Positions 11,409 through 30,199 of a stretch of 64,000 nucleotides of DNA are shown here, one piece after another. The first letter of the stretch is position 1. Every line of letters begins with the position of its first letter. The DNA is from Hirundichthys speculiger (Eukaryota; Chordata; Actinopteri; Beloniformes; Exocoetidae). The DNA is taken from assembly GCA_018398805.1 (NCBI GenBank), contig JAGFBZ010001279.1:1153501-1217500 (forward strand). Reading direction: 5' to 3'. The notes below the pieces were generated by a model. The model searched no databases. It worked only from the letters and a program-made list of their open reading frames with translations, and had not been told where the DNA came from. The position numbers and the translations under genes were made by a program.

Positions 11409-12684
11409 TTATTCAGTGAAGCGCCTGAAGGACTGAACTGCAGGACTGACAGCACCCCAGTCGCCAGGCTTGCGGTATTCCCCTTTCTCCAGAAAATACT
11501 GGCGTCCGCGGTAGTTGGGGTGCTCGTAGAAAACCCACCAGCCGTCAAAGACCTTACAGGAGTTGACCTCCCTCCAGCGAAATTTCTCCAGGAGTGAGGG
11601 ACAGTCCTCTGTAGCCTCCACGGCCTGGCCCCCAAAGTCTGCCTTTTCATACAGCTGCATCTTGTATGGGGTCCCACTGGTCTGGAAGGTGGAGGAGCGA
11701 GTGGGGGAAGACAGGGAGATGGTCAGGAGGTTAGTTAGTGGAGAGGATTGGGGGGAGAACAGGGATGGGATGTGGGACACAAAGAAAGGGGAAGGAGGGG
11801 GGATATATAGGGCGATGAGATGCTGACAAAAACATGGGTTTTGCTGAGAATGTAACCATTCGAGAGGATGATGGAATATAAACAGGGATTATCTGCTTAG
11901 TAAATCCGGTCAATCAAACAAAATTCTAGTTTTGCCCTTTTGTAAACTGAACAGAGCTGTACGCAGCCAGTTCATGCTCACCGCATTGATTTTTGTATCA
12001 GAGAGACTGCAAAACTCAGGGTCACATCGGTCACAGATCCTGTATTGGTCATTGACCGAGCTCTACTATTAGCGGTAGCTTGGACAACCATTGTATGATC
12101 TCTCTGATGTTTAACTCTCACTGTGGCTCCACTATGTTCACATACCGGGAGCGCAGAAAGAAGAAAAGCAAAACGCCCGACCGGGAGGCCAGATCACTTA
12201 CAAAGTGGACCATCTTGCAGGAGCTGAGGCGATCATTGAGCCCCATCCAGCGCTGGTACTCTGGGTACTCTCCCCTGGTCAGGACATACTGGTAGCCCAT
12301 GTAGTTGGGTCTCTCGTACACCACCCAGGCTCCACTCTCCACCCGGATGGAGTTGCAGCGGCTCAGGTAGGCGTGAAAGTCTGAGCAGTCGCTGTCGCAT
12401 TCGTAGCGTCGGCCCTGGAAGTTTTTGTCCTCGTAGAAGATTATCTGTGGAGGGGGGGGAGGGCACAAATGGGAGCATGTGAGGACTGACAGAGAAGTCA
12501 GGTGTTATCTTTGCATTCATAAAACAGCACAAAAAGCTGAAAGTTTTTGTTGCAGCGTCCGAAGACGTATCCTTTGGGCTCCACCTGCATAAAAGCAATC
12601 AGTGCATCCAGTAAACCCTGCAGAGGTGTGCAGCCCCCTGTACTGAGCCTGGTACCTGGCCATGTATGAACTCACCCTGCCCAT
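11409..12684 (-). CDS. crygs: Gamma-S crystallin, lens structural protein
   Basis: Three coding exons on the minus strand: 12684-12676 (MGR), 12444-12202 (81 codons, first domain) and 11681-11409 (90 codons and TAA), 174 aa in total. This is the canonical beta/gamma-crystallin layout of a tiny first exon and then one exon per two-Greek-key domain. Domain 1 reads [20 protein letters not shown] through [22 protein letters not shown]. Domain 2 starts [20 protein letters not shown] and ends [27 protein letters not shown] and AVQSFRR are near-identical to mammalian gamma-S, separating it from fish gamma-M types, which are rich in Met. All junctions are GT-AG and in phase. Gamma-S is a soluble monomer abundant in lens fibre cells that provides refractive index and resists aggregation. 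Next to tbccd1, as in mammals. Confidence 0.95.
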
Positions 12685-12772
12685 CTTGGATGTGGTGTGT
12701 GGGACTGCCTCGGTGGTGATGGTGGAGAGTCTGCTGAGGTCTCAGTGTCGCTCTGGCCTTTCAGCCCCTGTC

Positions 12773-12828
12773 TTTTATACCCCCGCTGCCCCCATGTTCA
12801 TAAACAGCACCGGTGGAGGCAAAAGGGG
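12773..12828 (-). promoter_or_regulatory. crygs core and proximal promoter
   Basis: On the minus strand a TATAAAA box (12779-12773) lies 95 bases before the ATG. Immediately upstream, CCCCTTTTGCC (12828-12818) and CCGGTGCTGTTTATGAAC (12812-12795) resemble the conserved proximal element of gamma-crystallin promoters. There a T-rich motif precedes a GTGCTG half-site bound by large Maf factors. TATA placement is observed; the Maf/Sox reading is inference from other gamma-crystallin promoters. Confidence 0.55.
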
Positions 12829-12849
12829 AACAATCGCTTTGTCATGAAA

Positions 12850-13859
12850 ATGAGATCCAAAAATTGAGTCAGTGATTCTAGTGCTATTCAGTTTTTCCAG
12901 AAAAGCGAGGAAGGATTACGGCATAATGGCCGGGCACCGTTACGCGTCCATTGATCCCCACTTCTCTACACGCTGGGTCCGGTGCCCGCTGTGACACATG
13001 CCAGCACCAGCAGCTCGCCCCCACCTGGCGAGGACCTGCCTTTTCTCTCTGCCCCGTGGATGGATCTAGTAGAAGTATTCATGTGTGTGGCTTCTGCAAG
13101 AACACTCTCATCACACTGTAAAACTTACTTTTGAAAACCTCACCAAAAAAAAGCACAAAAACATCTTCCAGAAGTGCCAAAAATGTAAATGCACCTCTGC
13201 TGAAAGTCTGTGCAAGTGCTTTATTTCATTATTATATATTCATCACTGATTTTTTTAATGCAATTTTTCTTTTACTATTTAGTTATGAACACCATGAACT
13301 AGTTTGCAAATCTGTGATAGGTCACAAATCTCTCCACAAATCATGCAGGATGAATCACACACCTGAACCCTTTTGTGATAAGAAGTAACATAAAAACTTT
13401 TAAAAACAGAACTTGTAGCTCATACAAGCTTTTCTAAGCTGCAGAACCTACAGTTTTTAACAGGAAATTATCAAGAAAACGTTTTGCTTTGTTCTGTTTT
13501 CATTTTGGTTTTTTACTGTTTTGTTAAAAAAAAAAAACATCCTCTTGCTTTGTTATCTCGATAAAAAAAGCAGATATTATATATTTATTTTTTAAATGTG
13601 ATATTTTCTTGGGTCTTAAATATCTGTAACGCAGCCATGTCTTCATAGCTCTGTAGAAGCTATTTTAAGGAGATGAAGTCACACTTCTGCAGTGTCTCAG
13701 TGTTACAGCCTCACACAACTTTACTTCTGAGGTCCAGCAAACGGAGTACGATGTGAAGTTTTAGCAGATTAACACGGAGAAGCTGGATAATTTTACTCTG
13801 ATCTGGCCCTGCTGTCACAGTATATTGCAGAGTTTTTATGGCTGATTTTTTTTTTTTCC
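12850..13859. other. Intergenic spacer upstream of crygs
   Basis: No gene recognised. The sequence is AT-rich with short A and T runs. A lens enhancer could lie here but no specific site can be supported. Confidence 0.4.
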
Positions 13860-14034
13860 CCATAAGGCAGAGGTGTCAGACTCATTTTCACTGAGGGCCA
13901 CATCAGCATCATGGTTGCTGTCGAAGGGCCAGATCGACAGCAGGAATGTAACAAATGCAATGAAAATCAAAATAAATTAAACCACACCTTATTATATTGT
14001 TTCTGCATTTATTATGTGTTAAAGTTTAAAATAT

Positions 14035-14391
14035 TTAACTTATTATTATATTAAACTCAGGGTTTGTGGTTGTAAACCTGCTCTGGCACAGGTGATGTTT
14101 ACAGAGTCCACTGCCATGGTAACGGACTCTGTAAACATCACTGAGAGTAATTATTACCTTGGTTTCAGAGGTGGAAGCGATTCTTTGTTTTTCTTGGAGG
14201 CTAAATTTAGCATACTTAGCTCCGTGTTCGTTGTCAAAATGCAGACGTAGATTAAACTCTTTCACGACTGACGCCGCCTCATAACACAAAAGACAAACTG
14301 TTTTTTCACCTTGAGGTACAAACTTGTAATTGTTTTCCCGTCGTTCATGAAACTGTCTTCCTTGTGCATCAATTTCTCTTTTCTTGGACAT
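14035..14391 (-). pseudogene. BED-finger-type N-terminus of a hAT transposase
   Basis: The frame opens MSKKREIDAQGRQFHERRE and carries VCLLCYEAASVVKEFNLRLHF then DNEHGAKY. This is the CxxC...HxxxxH pattern of the BED-type finger at the start of hAT proteins of the GTF2IRD2/SCAND3/EPM2AIP1 group. After about 80 residues the similarity stops and the frame runs into unrelated sequence. The catalytic core is absent. The finger would bind the element's own ends; here it is a relic. Confidence 0.6.
14092..14141. repeat. Perfect inverted repeat inside hAT D
   Basis: The arms GTGATGTTTACAGAGTCC (14092-14109) and GGACTCTGTAAACATCAC (14124-14141) are exact reverse complements of 18 bases around a 14-base spacer. 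It lies where the deleted transposase body would be, so it may mark the deletion junction of the element. Confidence 0.85.
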
Positions 14392-14681
14392 GTTGGGGTT
14401 AGTTTATAGAGGTTTTTCTGAAGTTCATCAGTTCTGAAAATCGTCTTAATGTCTTGCTCATGGTGAGATACCGTTATCGTTGTGGGTGACGACAAAATGC
14501 ATTGTGGGAGATTAAGTTTATTGTCAATATGCGCTTTAGAGCGGCGTAAGCGTATTTTAAGTCTTAAAATATTGGTTTAAAATTTAAGCCTATAATGCAC
14601 AAGCTCTCGAGGGCCACATAAAATGATGTGGTGGGCCACATTTTGCCCACGGGCTTTGTGTTTGACACACGTGCCATAAGG

Positions 14682-16462
14682 GCTGCATACAAAGTAACAG
14701 AATTATGTTACCAGACACATTTTGACTTGTTGGTGACTTCAATCATCAAATAAATGCTCTCAAGCAAACATCGTTCCCATGTCCCATAATAAACTTTATA
14801 ATCTATCTTTAACTCACGTTTACTGCGCAGAATGATGCACTCAGAGTCACGATCATCCAAATTCATGTTTTTCAACATATCACTTAAGAACTGACTTTCA
14901 TTTTAGAAACCTGGAACTTTTGTTATCTTGTATGATGTTTAATAAAGGAACAAACAGGAGATAACTTGGCTTCAGTCAGACCTTTATTATCTTGTTTTAC
15001 CCAGACCGGTCTGGTGCTCTTCATACAGCAGCTGTGCAGAGGGCTGTTGGTTTTGAGGCAGACAGCAGCAGAGAGACGTTTTACACATGTGCACATTTTC
15101 ATTGTGAAAATGAAAGTTTTACAGTAATGTTTTCGACACTATATTCTTTTCACTCCCCGTAGCCAGGACAACCGTGAAAACTGAAAACTACAGTTGCTCT
15201 ACTGTAGGAAATGCATGTCTCATTATATTAACAGGTTAAAAGGAAAAAAGTCAAACACACTGTAACGCCAGCGTGTGCAAACCTGTCTTAAGTACACTTG
15301 GAGGTATTAAATGCTCAAACTGGCTCTGAGGAGGGCAGAGTTACTAAAAATGATCTTTCAGCGCTGATAATTACATATTTTTTCATATAAAAATACATTT
15401 AGGACACATCCCCAGCAACATTTCCTCAAAGGAAAATGCTTCAATTATTTTCTACGACTCTAATAAATACTATGACCTGAGCTGTTCGATATATTCAATG
15501 TCTATGTACTTCAACTTCCCTTTTTTTAAGAACACACAAGACCTTATTTGCCAACAGGAGATCTTTTTATGAAGACATAATAGCTGTGACTTTGTGGATG
15601 GTTCTTACACTGATCCACAGCTGTTCAGTTACACAGCAGCCGCCGCTGAAGACGTATTAAGTCACGTGAAGTCTCCTAAATGGCTCAAAATGCACCAAAC
15701 ACCCAATTTCTCCATTGAAACAAAGAAGCAGATTTTTTATAACACAATGTCAGTGTTTCACCACATGCTGAATCACCAGTTCATGTATTATCAATACTGT
15801 ATCAATGTCAACGGCCATGAAAGCTGACCCCAGAGCCAGTTCCAACTTTGTGCAGGTTGACCTCTAATAACCGCCTCCCTCCATCAGGGGCTGGAGGCAG
15901 GATTACGGTGACCAGACGGTGCAGAAGGCAGCTCCCAGTTTCTTGCTTCTTCCTGCCTTTAAATCCTGTTAATATCACCAACCCATCTGCAATGGAGTTC
16001 CCGATTACCAATCCACACTGCAAAGGGCGTGAAAGGCACACAGCTGAAGACACTGCGATCTATGAGAGAAGACAAACTGTGTGGAAAAGCAAAGCAGCTC
16101 TTCAGAGATTCTAATATTTAACCAGTTTCAAACTGGCACTGAATCCAGTTCAACAGTGAGCCGACATGACATGCACCAGTCTTACAAGACTGATGCATGT
16201 CATGCTGTTCTGCAACATGCCAAGCCACTCCCTCCTCAGCTGCCTTTTGTTAAGAGGAAATAGTAAATGTGTTCACACCCGTAGATCGGTATAAAAACTG
16301 GACCAGCAGCTCCACACCTGCCTGAGCTGCAACAGGTCACAGAGCAACCGTCTGTGCTCGTTGCAATACTGCTTCAGTTCACAGGCTTCAGGAAGAAAAT
16401 GCCCCCAAACTAAATGAACCCAATAATTCAATAAGCCACGGGTGACTGTCCCCGCCCCCCCC
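14682..16462 (-). other. Probable tbccd1 3' UTR and spacer
   Basis: No coding signal. A minus-strand AATAAA at 14988-14983 could end a tbccd1 transcript of about 1.5 kb 3' UTR. I could not exclude an earlier, non-canonical signal. A hairpin-forming inverted repeat sits at 16165-16205. Confidence 0.4.
16165..16205 (-). repeat. Near-perfect stem-loop near the tbccd1 stop
   Basis: The 19-base arms 16165-16183 (CATGACATGCACCAGTCTT) and 16187-16205 pair with a single mismatch around a 3-base loop. It lies about 260 bases past the tbccd1 stop and would be transcribed if the 3' UTR reaches it. Confidence 0.75.
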
Positions 16463-19400
16463 TCATCCAGTCCCAGTAGGTTTGGTCTGTTTAACTCGAC
16501 TGGTGTCCTTTGCTGCTCCGTCCGAGTCCTTAACAGAGGTGATTGTTGGCGGGATGAGGCTGTCGAGTTCTTGTCGGTGCCCCGTCTCCATCAGCCACTC
16601 GTGGAACTTTAACTCCACCAGCTCCTGGAACTGTTGCTTCTGCTCCCTACAGACGTGCAAGAAGCAAAAGAAGCGTGTCAAAATGACACAACAAAGAAAA
16701 GTGAAGATTGTTCCCCCATGTTACTGTATCGTATGAATTCAGTGCGCTGTCAAGGTCAGGTACAGCACAGATCCCCCTTAAGCTACTATTTCAAACTCTG
16801 AACTCCATACTATCGCTGCCATCTATATTGATTTTTATAGCGGCTTTTCCATTATAGTTTTCCTACAATTATCAGAGCACTACAACAGAGACAATTAAAT
16901 TTAACACAATCTGTTCCTCTCCTCAACAATGGAGTGAGGAAGGCCTGTTTTCCACTCACTTGTTTAGCCGAGCCTCCATTACAGTTTTCTGCCAGTTCTG
17001 TATCCTCTTCTGCTTGTCGTGCAGAGCTGCCTGGTACGCAGGAGGCAGCCCACCAGGCACCTCACAGGTGTCGCCCTCCATCTGGTACGGCACGGCCAGC
17101 GTGTGAAACTCAGAAGCAGGCAGCAGGCGATAACAGGCGGCGTCTGGGCTGGACGACGTGTTGAGGGAATGGTTGGCGAGGCCATCGGTACCTAGAAGCA
17201 AGGGCTGGTCCCACATGTTGGGGATCACGGCCAGCCCCATGCTGGCCATGTGATCCTCCAAAGAGGGGTAGAACGTGTGGAAAGGACCCAGGGTGATGTC
17301 TGCGTTTCCAGGCAGGAGCAGCGGGCGGGTGGGTGTCAGGACGTGGATGACGCAACGGGAAGAGGCTCCGACTGCAATTCTTCTGGCCACACAAACCAAC
17401 CGCACATTCTGGCAGCAGTGCATGTGGACGGTGGTCTCCACGGGACCAAGGACCACTGTGGTGTCACGGCATTTGTCCAAACTGACAGATCTGAAGTAAC
17501 ATGACGGAAAAAGGAAAACTTTGTCGTCAAAACTCACAATGCCACCTCCGTCAACAGAAACTAACCTCACCTGAGAGGTGAAAGGAGATAAATGAAGGCA
17601 TCAGAGCATCTGTGGATTTTAATGTTGGCACCGGTCAATTTGTCCGATGTTTTGGCCAGAGTTTGTTTGAAGACCTGGGACATAAGCACCATCTTACTGC
17701 CAGGTGGAGCCATGTGGGTGTTTCTGGCAATCTTGGCTCTCTTCAGGGCTCCTTCCACTGGAATGCAAAGACAAAAAAAAGTCAAAAACAGTAATACTGG
17801 CAAGTATAGAAATAAATAAAGATGCCAGAAGATTCAAGAACACCTTGTTGTGCCCACGCTAGTTTCTTCCCGGAGTGAAGGCAGGCGGTTATCCCGAAGG
17901 GATTGAGACAGAGCCTGCGCTGGAGGCAGGAGAGGAGCTTGTGCAGAGGGAAGGACTGGCTCAGGGCGGAGTAGCCGGCTGGTGTCTGGAGTGGACCGTT
18001 GGACAGCAGCCGGTGGATGGGCTGAACAGCTCTTCCACTCTCGGCTGAGCCTTCCAGGAGCAGGCCCAAGCTCCGCACAGCCTCCAGGGATATCTGATCA
18101 ACGACAGGCGGGTCAGCTACAGCCCATCTTTAGATTGGTTTCAAAGGTTTTGGTCAAACAGTTCAGATACACTCATCATGGAAATAAATATCATGGTAAA
18201 ATTGCTTTTCATGATTTCTTTGAATTTTTATTTTCTGAGGATGAATGATTACATAACATTCCTCTTAACTAGAAGAAATTACAAAAGTTTGGTGCTTAAG
18301 TCTACTCTTTTGTCTGAAATCAACACAGTTGACATAGAATAGTTACTGTGATATTTGATTAAATGCTCATCAGCAAACTATAATGAAAAAGCATCTGGCA
18401 GTTGTATAAATAAATATATGCCAACTCTCCTCGACAAAACTGAAAGGATTTATTTAAAGCAGAGACTAAACATTACATGAGATTGAACTCATTCATTTGA
18501 TAAATATCAACATGCTTTATCTGATTAACAACCATTTTGATGTTTTGATGAGTTGCTGTCCTGATGGAACATTTAGCTGTAATTTAGTCTCAAATGCTTG
18601 ACATGAAGAACTGATAGGTGGCACTCCTTTCTTCTTCTATCCACTTTGTGTCATCTACCAGTACCACAGGCAAGAAAACAACCCATAAAGCATGATGCTA
18701 CCACTACAATGCTTCCCAAGTTTCTCAAGCGTGATCCTCACTCCTCCAAACTTGCCTTTGACTGTTGTGTCCAAACAACTCAATATTTGTGTCATCTGAA
18801 TTTGCTAAAGAATTGGTACTAGAAGATAGCTCCGCGTCCAGCATCTTTACTAGTATAACAGTGTTTAAGCCAATGACCCAGGATGCTGCCGTTTTTCTAA
18901 TAGTGGCTTCAGGGGATATTCCTGACTTGTGCAAGTGTTCAATCCTTGTTCTCAGTTCTGCTCTGATCTCCTTTGACTGTGCCATTGTACTTTATGGTGG
19001 TCAGACCAAAGAGTGCTGTCAAAAAAAAAAACCCTATTTACAACAGCAGAAAAATGCTACCAGCTGCAGCCAATCATGATCAGTTACAGTAAGTTGGAGA
19101 GACTGAAAAGATGTGTCACATGCTTTGCATTCATAGTAAAAGAAGCGAGAGGTCAGAAACATGATTCTCAGTTACAATGAATTTCACCACATGAACATTA
19201 ACATTAGCAGAAATTGATTCTGTCGCCAGCTGATGGATGGTGAAAGCAACACATAACACACGCGAGTTGAGCTTATTAGACATCCCGCAGTGGGAGAGCA
19301 ACATAATCATTACCTTCGGGAAACAACTGGCTCTTTAGATTAACTATCTGTCTGGTCTCTGGCACAGAACGGGTCGTGTTTTTCAGGTACGTTCTTCAGA

Positions 19401-20574
19401 GTTCTCCCGTTCGCATTGTTCAACCATAGAGTGTTGCTGCAACCTAACACAGCATCTGTGCTAACTGCAAACAGACCTGGCAGTCTCTTTGGCCTTGTCC
19501 AGATTGTGACAGCTGGCTGGGGTCCACCAGCAGCTCCAAAATCTCTGCCAGATGGCTTTGCACAAATGACAGGTGGGCCTGATCATCCCAGTTCTGCTGA
19601 TGGAAAACGGGAACAAAGATGGACCATGAGTGACACATCAAAGAAAATGTGCTTTCAGCTTAAAAATATAAAAGCCTTTCATTGACCATGAGGGGATAAC
19701 CACAATTACACTCCACAGTGAAACAAGCAGTAATATTACTGATGTGTTTAGCGCTCTTCATAGTACACAGCACCTTGTTCTGAGAACTCGTCTTGGCCTC
19801 TCGGTCTGATGGAGACGGGGAACGAGCACGGCGATTAGGCCACTCTTCACCGATCAGAGACATTCGCAGAGACACGCGATTCAGCTGCTGGATGTAGAGG
19901 AAGAGCAGGAACTGCAGTGTGTCCACTGACAGCTAGAGAAAAAGAAACAAGGCCTGGGTATCAGTGCATGGTACCACCTGAAATCTGAGAGCAGGGTGAC
20001 TTCTGCCTGCAGCAAAAAGGAACAATACAAGGAGCAATGCAACCTCTAGAAAGACAAAACACAGAGCATCAACATGAAAGATGAGATGGTGCTACATTCT
20101 TAGGTAAACTGAGATGATTATACGTATCTAAACTGTATTCCACCCTTAACATTTTTTCACCTTGCTCCTTTGCTGGTCCAGCTCACTTTTGGAAGAGCAC
20201 TGCGACAGGCACTCGGCCGACTCCAGCCTCTGCTCGGCAGTGTGGCCCACGAGAAGGTCAAAGCTCTCAAAGTAGAGCCAAGCGAGGTCTTCTGGAAGCT
20301 GCAGCTTTCCACAAGCAATGTGTCTCCACATGGGCCAGCCCAGAACTGGGAAACAGCCATCCCGCGTTCGCACGTAGGTTGCCATCTTACGAAGGTAGTG
20401 AAGGCTGAGCTTGGAGGAAGGAGCCACCTGCGATGGTAATGGCTATTTAATATCACATTTGCATCATCTGGACAATATCATTTCACTGAACACCTCCCAG
20501 AATGTATTCACCTGCAAAGCACCCAGTAAAAAGGGTTCCATGCGTGGCCACAAGGTCACGCTGTCTGCCTCCAT
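16463..20574 (-). CDS. tbccd1: TBCC domain-containing protein 1
   Basis: TBCCD1 is a centrosomal relative of tubulin cofactor C and RP2 needed for centrosome position and Golgi organisation. Eight coding exons on the minus strand: 20574-20512, 20427-20161, 19932-19774, 19593-19477, 18093-17844, 17757-17571, 17490-16960 and 16646-16463 (TGA). Every junction is GT-AG and in phase, giving 585 aa against about 557 in mammals. Landmarks: LSLHYLRKMATYV, WRHIACGKLQLPEDLAWLYF, LSVDTLQFLLFLYIQQLN, SLIGEEWPN, GKKLAWAQQ, MVLMSQVFKQTLAKTSD, IKIHRCSDAFIYLLSPLRSV (C-CAP/TBCC beta-helix, roughly residues 290-450), VLTPTRPLLLPGN, MEGDTCEVPGGLPPAYQ and FHEWLMETGHRQELDSLIPP. The ATG at 20574 opens MEADSVTLWPRMEPFLLGALQ. 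An acceptor 2 bases before the ATG implies an upstream untranslated exon. Introns hold a Tc1 relic and LINE fragments. Confidence 0.95.
18590..18990 (-). pseudogene. Tc1-like transposase relic in a tbccd1 intron
   Basis: On the minus strand MAQSKEIRAELRTRIEHLHKSG resembles the Tc1 start. A little further, NSDDTNIELFGHNSQRQVWR matches the region around the first catalytic Asp, with a large internal deletion. Downstream, 18720-18660 retains a broken glycine-rich core. It lies in the intron 18094-19476. Confidence 0.6.
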
Positions 20575-20639
20575 GTCTGTGGAGAGATGTTTAAAATACA
20601 GTAATGATGTTATCACTTAACACAAGAGGTAACTAGGGA

Positions 20640-23172
20640 TCCTATTACAGGGCTGTACAGTATCAATACAATATTATATACTGACTGGCCAAAAAACATT
20701 CACACAGACTAATATTTTATTGGACCACCTTCACTTTTGATCACAGCATGCATTTGCTGCGGCATCATATCAATAATCTTTTAAAGTGTCACAGCATTTG
20801 CCTCCGTATAGAATTGCAGCATTTTTTGTCCAACGTTTTCTATTAATGATGGAAGAGCTTGACCACTGCAGAAAGTTTATTCCGGCACATCCCAAAGATT
20901 ATAAGTGAGGTTAAAATCTGGACTCTGTCATAGTCAATCCATGTGCAAAAAATGATGTCTAATGCTACCCTGAACAACTTTTTTTTTAATTTTAAACTCC
21001 GATGAACCCTGACACCGTCACACATACTCTGCATATTTAGGTAGTCAGCTGACCTGTTTTTTTTGTTTGACAAATAATGTTGCTGAACCCAGACCTAACC
21101 AACTGAAGCAACTTCACAGGACTACACTTGACATGATCGCTTTATTCTCATTTCTTCCTACCACGATGCACATATCACTCTTGAAAAGGATAAATCTGGA
21201 TCTGTCAGACATCAACTTTTTCCACTACTCCAGAGTCTAATCTCCACACTGCCTAGGATGTTGAGTCTTCTTTGTTGTTTAGCCTCAGTGATAAGTGCTT
21301 TTTAGATTAGATTAGATTCAACTTTATTGTCATTGCACATGTCAAAGTACAGGGCAACGAAATGCAGTTAGCATCTAACCAGAAGTGCTTTTGCAGTGAA
21401 ATTTTTCTTAGCCTACATAACTATTTATCCCCAAAACCTTGAGCACATGGAGATACTCTTACTTTCACTATTAAACAGTGCTCAGAGTTCTAGTGTTGAT
21501 TTTCTTTAATCAGATTTAACCAAATGTTTAAGTGATCTCTGATCATTATCACTTGAGACTGCTTTGCCTTCCAAAGTTCTTCTAGGAAGCTTTTAGTTAT
21601 CTCTTAAACTGATTTGTTACTTCAATGCAGATCAATAGAATGACATTTCTGAGGGCAGTGTTACATCTTTTCCATGACCACAGGATGTGTCTTCCGACAT
21701 GTTTATTTAAGAAATCAGAGGCTCCTCACATTAATTAAGATTAAATCCATCCATCCATTATCTATACCCGTTTCATCCTCTGAAGGGTCACGGGGTTAAG
21801 ATTAAATCATTTGTAATATTTTTAAATGTATTCATCACTGCAGTATTTTTTGAATGGGAAGCTGTTACCTACTTAGTTATAGTAGGTAACAATTGTAGTT
21901 ATATCCAGGTGGTTACTTTTTTTTTTTTTAGTGCTAAGCATTATAGAAACACAGTGGTGTGATGGTTAGTGTATTTAAACAGCAGTAACAGCAGTAAAAC
22001 ATAATGCACATAATCAAAGTTTTTTTTTTTTTTTTTAAGATTATTTAAGTTATATAGCAGAGCTTTTTTGGCTTTATTATTATTTATACATAGAGAAATA
22101 AGATATTGTCATACCTGTACTTCATATACAGATGATATACAGTATATAAAGCTACTACTTTAGTAGGTGGTAGCTGGTAGGTGTCCAAGGGTTAAAAGGG
22201 GGTTTTAAAAAAGCTAAATTTTAGATCAAATTACTTAAAAACAGACAGTACCAAGTGAAAGACACTGAAAATGAGAAAATAATTTATATTTCTAAGTCAC
22301 TGAAAAATGAAGACCCAGGAACATGTAAAGTAAAAAATAAAATATAAAAAAATGAAAGAAAATAAAAAGAAAATTGCTAGATTGAATAATAACAACAACA
22401 ACAACAATAATAATGTTTTTTAAAAAGTTAAAATATCTTGCTGGAAGGAGAGATAATGTCACAAGAATTGAGTCATGTTCACCCAGAATTTAGTGTTCAT
22501 TTTTTGTATTTTAGCCTTTTTTCTTTTGTAGTGCAAAGACATTAAAATAAATTCATAAATTAAAGTGGATATTACTTAATTTTAATTAAGTAAGTGTATG
22601 CTTATGTGGTTACTTGAAACACGATGTTCATAGTAAAAGGGAAAGAATAAAGCTGGAACTCTGAGTAATGACGCTTGTTCTAACGGAATATTACTAAATT
22701 TAAGATTTCCTGGCTAATTAAGAAACAAAAGACATATTCATGATAAATGTAAGAGTGTACATGGACTCAATGAACAGTTCTAAGTGTTCAGATCTTAGCA
22801 GGAACAGGATAATTTCGTGTTTATGCTTTACTTGCCCATTAACTGTAAATGAGGCCAGTGAAGCTGAAATCTGTGTGCTGCTCATGAAATATGGCGACAA
22901 ACGTCTCCTGTACTGCTCCCATGACAACTGCTCGTGACATCAACACCTGGCGACCCATCATAATGTGAAGTTTGACAGGCTGACCGAAACTAATCCTAAG
23001 CAAAAACTGCTCCAGACAAACAGCGCATGAACAAACGCAAACCTCGCTGCTTGTGTGGGGAGAAATGACACCAACACATTTCTATGCGAACTGTTAATTC
23101 TAAAAAGTTAACTTCGCACAAGTTCAGCTAACCTAGCCGCAGTCAGCTAGCAGGGCTAACAGCGCTCCTACC
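20640..23172 (-). other. tbccd1 intron 1 with repeat fragments
   Basis: The intron between the untranslated first exon and the ATG exon is AT-rich with no gene. 20675-21100 starts TGACTGGCCAAAAAACATTC and reads like a Tc1-type MITE common in fish. 21303-21395 (TTAGATTAGATTCAACTTTA) is a LINE 3'-type fragment. 21743-21797 (CCATCCATTATCTATACCCG) is a piece of a high-copy teleost repeat that recurs at 55687. Poly-T tracts lie at 21919 and 22021. Confidence 0.5.
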
Positions 23173-23733
23173 GTCAGCTCTCGTCCTCGCGCGGGAAGCG
23201 TTCGGTTCCGTCAAGATGGACAATAATCGACGGGCTGCTGTTTTCTCAGCGAGAGTGCAGTTGTGTTCATTGAGTACAGTGACAGCGGTTTGTTGCCAGG
23301 CAGATACGCGCACATCTGCCTTCTCTGTTCTTCCTTTTTGGCGCCCTCCCCTTATTACCGACGCTGTCTGTGACTGCGCAGCTCGCGGGGGCGCGCTTGA
23401 ACCTCTTATGACCCGCCTTCGAAAAAAAACACGCTATATATTTTTTTTTATTATTATCAAAACTACACCTGTAACCTCATTCTTAAATTTCCAAAAGAAA
23501 CAATGATGAATTAAATAATATATAACATGCTTCTGTCGATGATGAGTGGTGTTTCTTTAAAGCTGGGCGGAGTTTAGCGCGAGAGGCGGAGTTTCCCGAC
23601 ATGCAGTGGGGCGGAGTGAAGGAGCTCCTTCTGACAGGAGGAAGAAGCTGGTGACTCAGTGGCAGTGGGATTCAAGCCTCAGAAGCCGGCCCTGCTTTCA
23701 TTTCTGCTACCTCCTTTACAGACCTCGGAATCC
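23173..23733. promoter_or_regulatory. Shared head-to-head promoter region of tbccd1 and dnajb11
   Basis: On the minus strand a consensus donor (GACG|GTAGGAG) at 23172 closes a probable untranslated tbccd1 exon. The plus-strand dnajb11 ATG is at 23734. The roughly 560-base interval has GC boxes (GGGCGG at 23565-23570 and 23609-23614), CpG-rich edges and no TATA box, as expected of a bidirectional housekeeping promoter. TGACTCA at 23652 resembles an AP-1 site. I see no intact CCAAT-N9-CCACG ER-stress element. Transcription start sites are inferred. Confidence 0.55.

Positions 23734-30199
<6,466 letters not shown>

Larger units (their letters stand above)
13860..14681 (-). mobile_element. hAT-type element (family D) with 8-bp target duplication
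   Basis: The ends CAGAGGTGTCAGACTCATTT (from 13868) and ...GTGTTTGACACACGTG (to 14673) are imperfect inverted repeats. They border exact 8-bp duplications CCATAAGG at 13860-13867 and 14674-14681. GAGGGCCACAT occurs near both ends in opposite orientation. The element is internally deleted: it keeps only the start of its protein-coding region on the minus strand. Confidence 0.85.
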
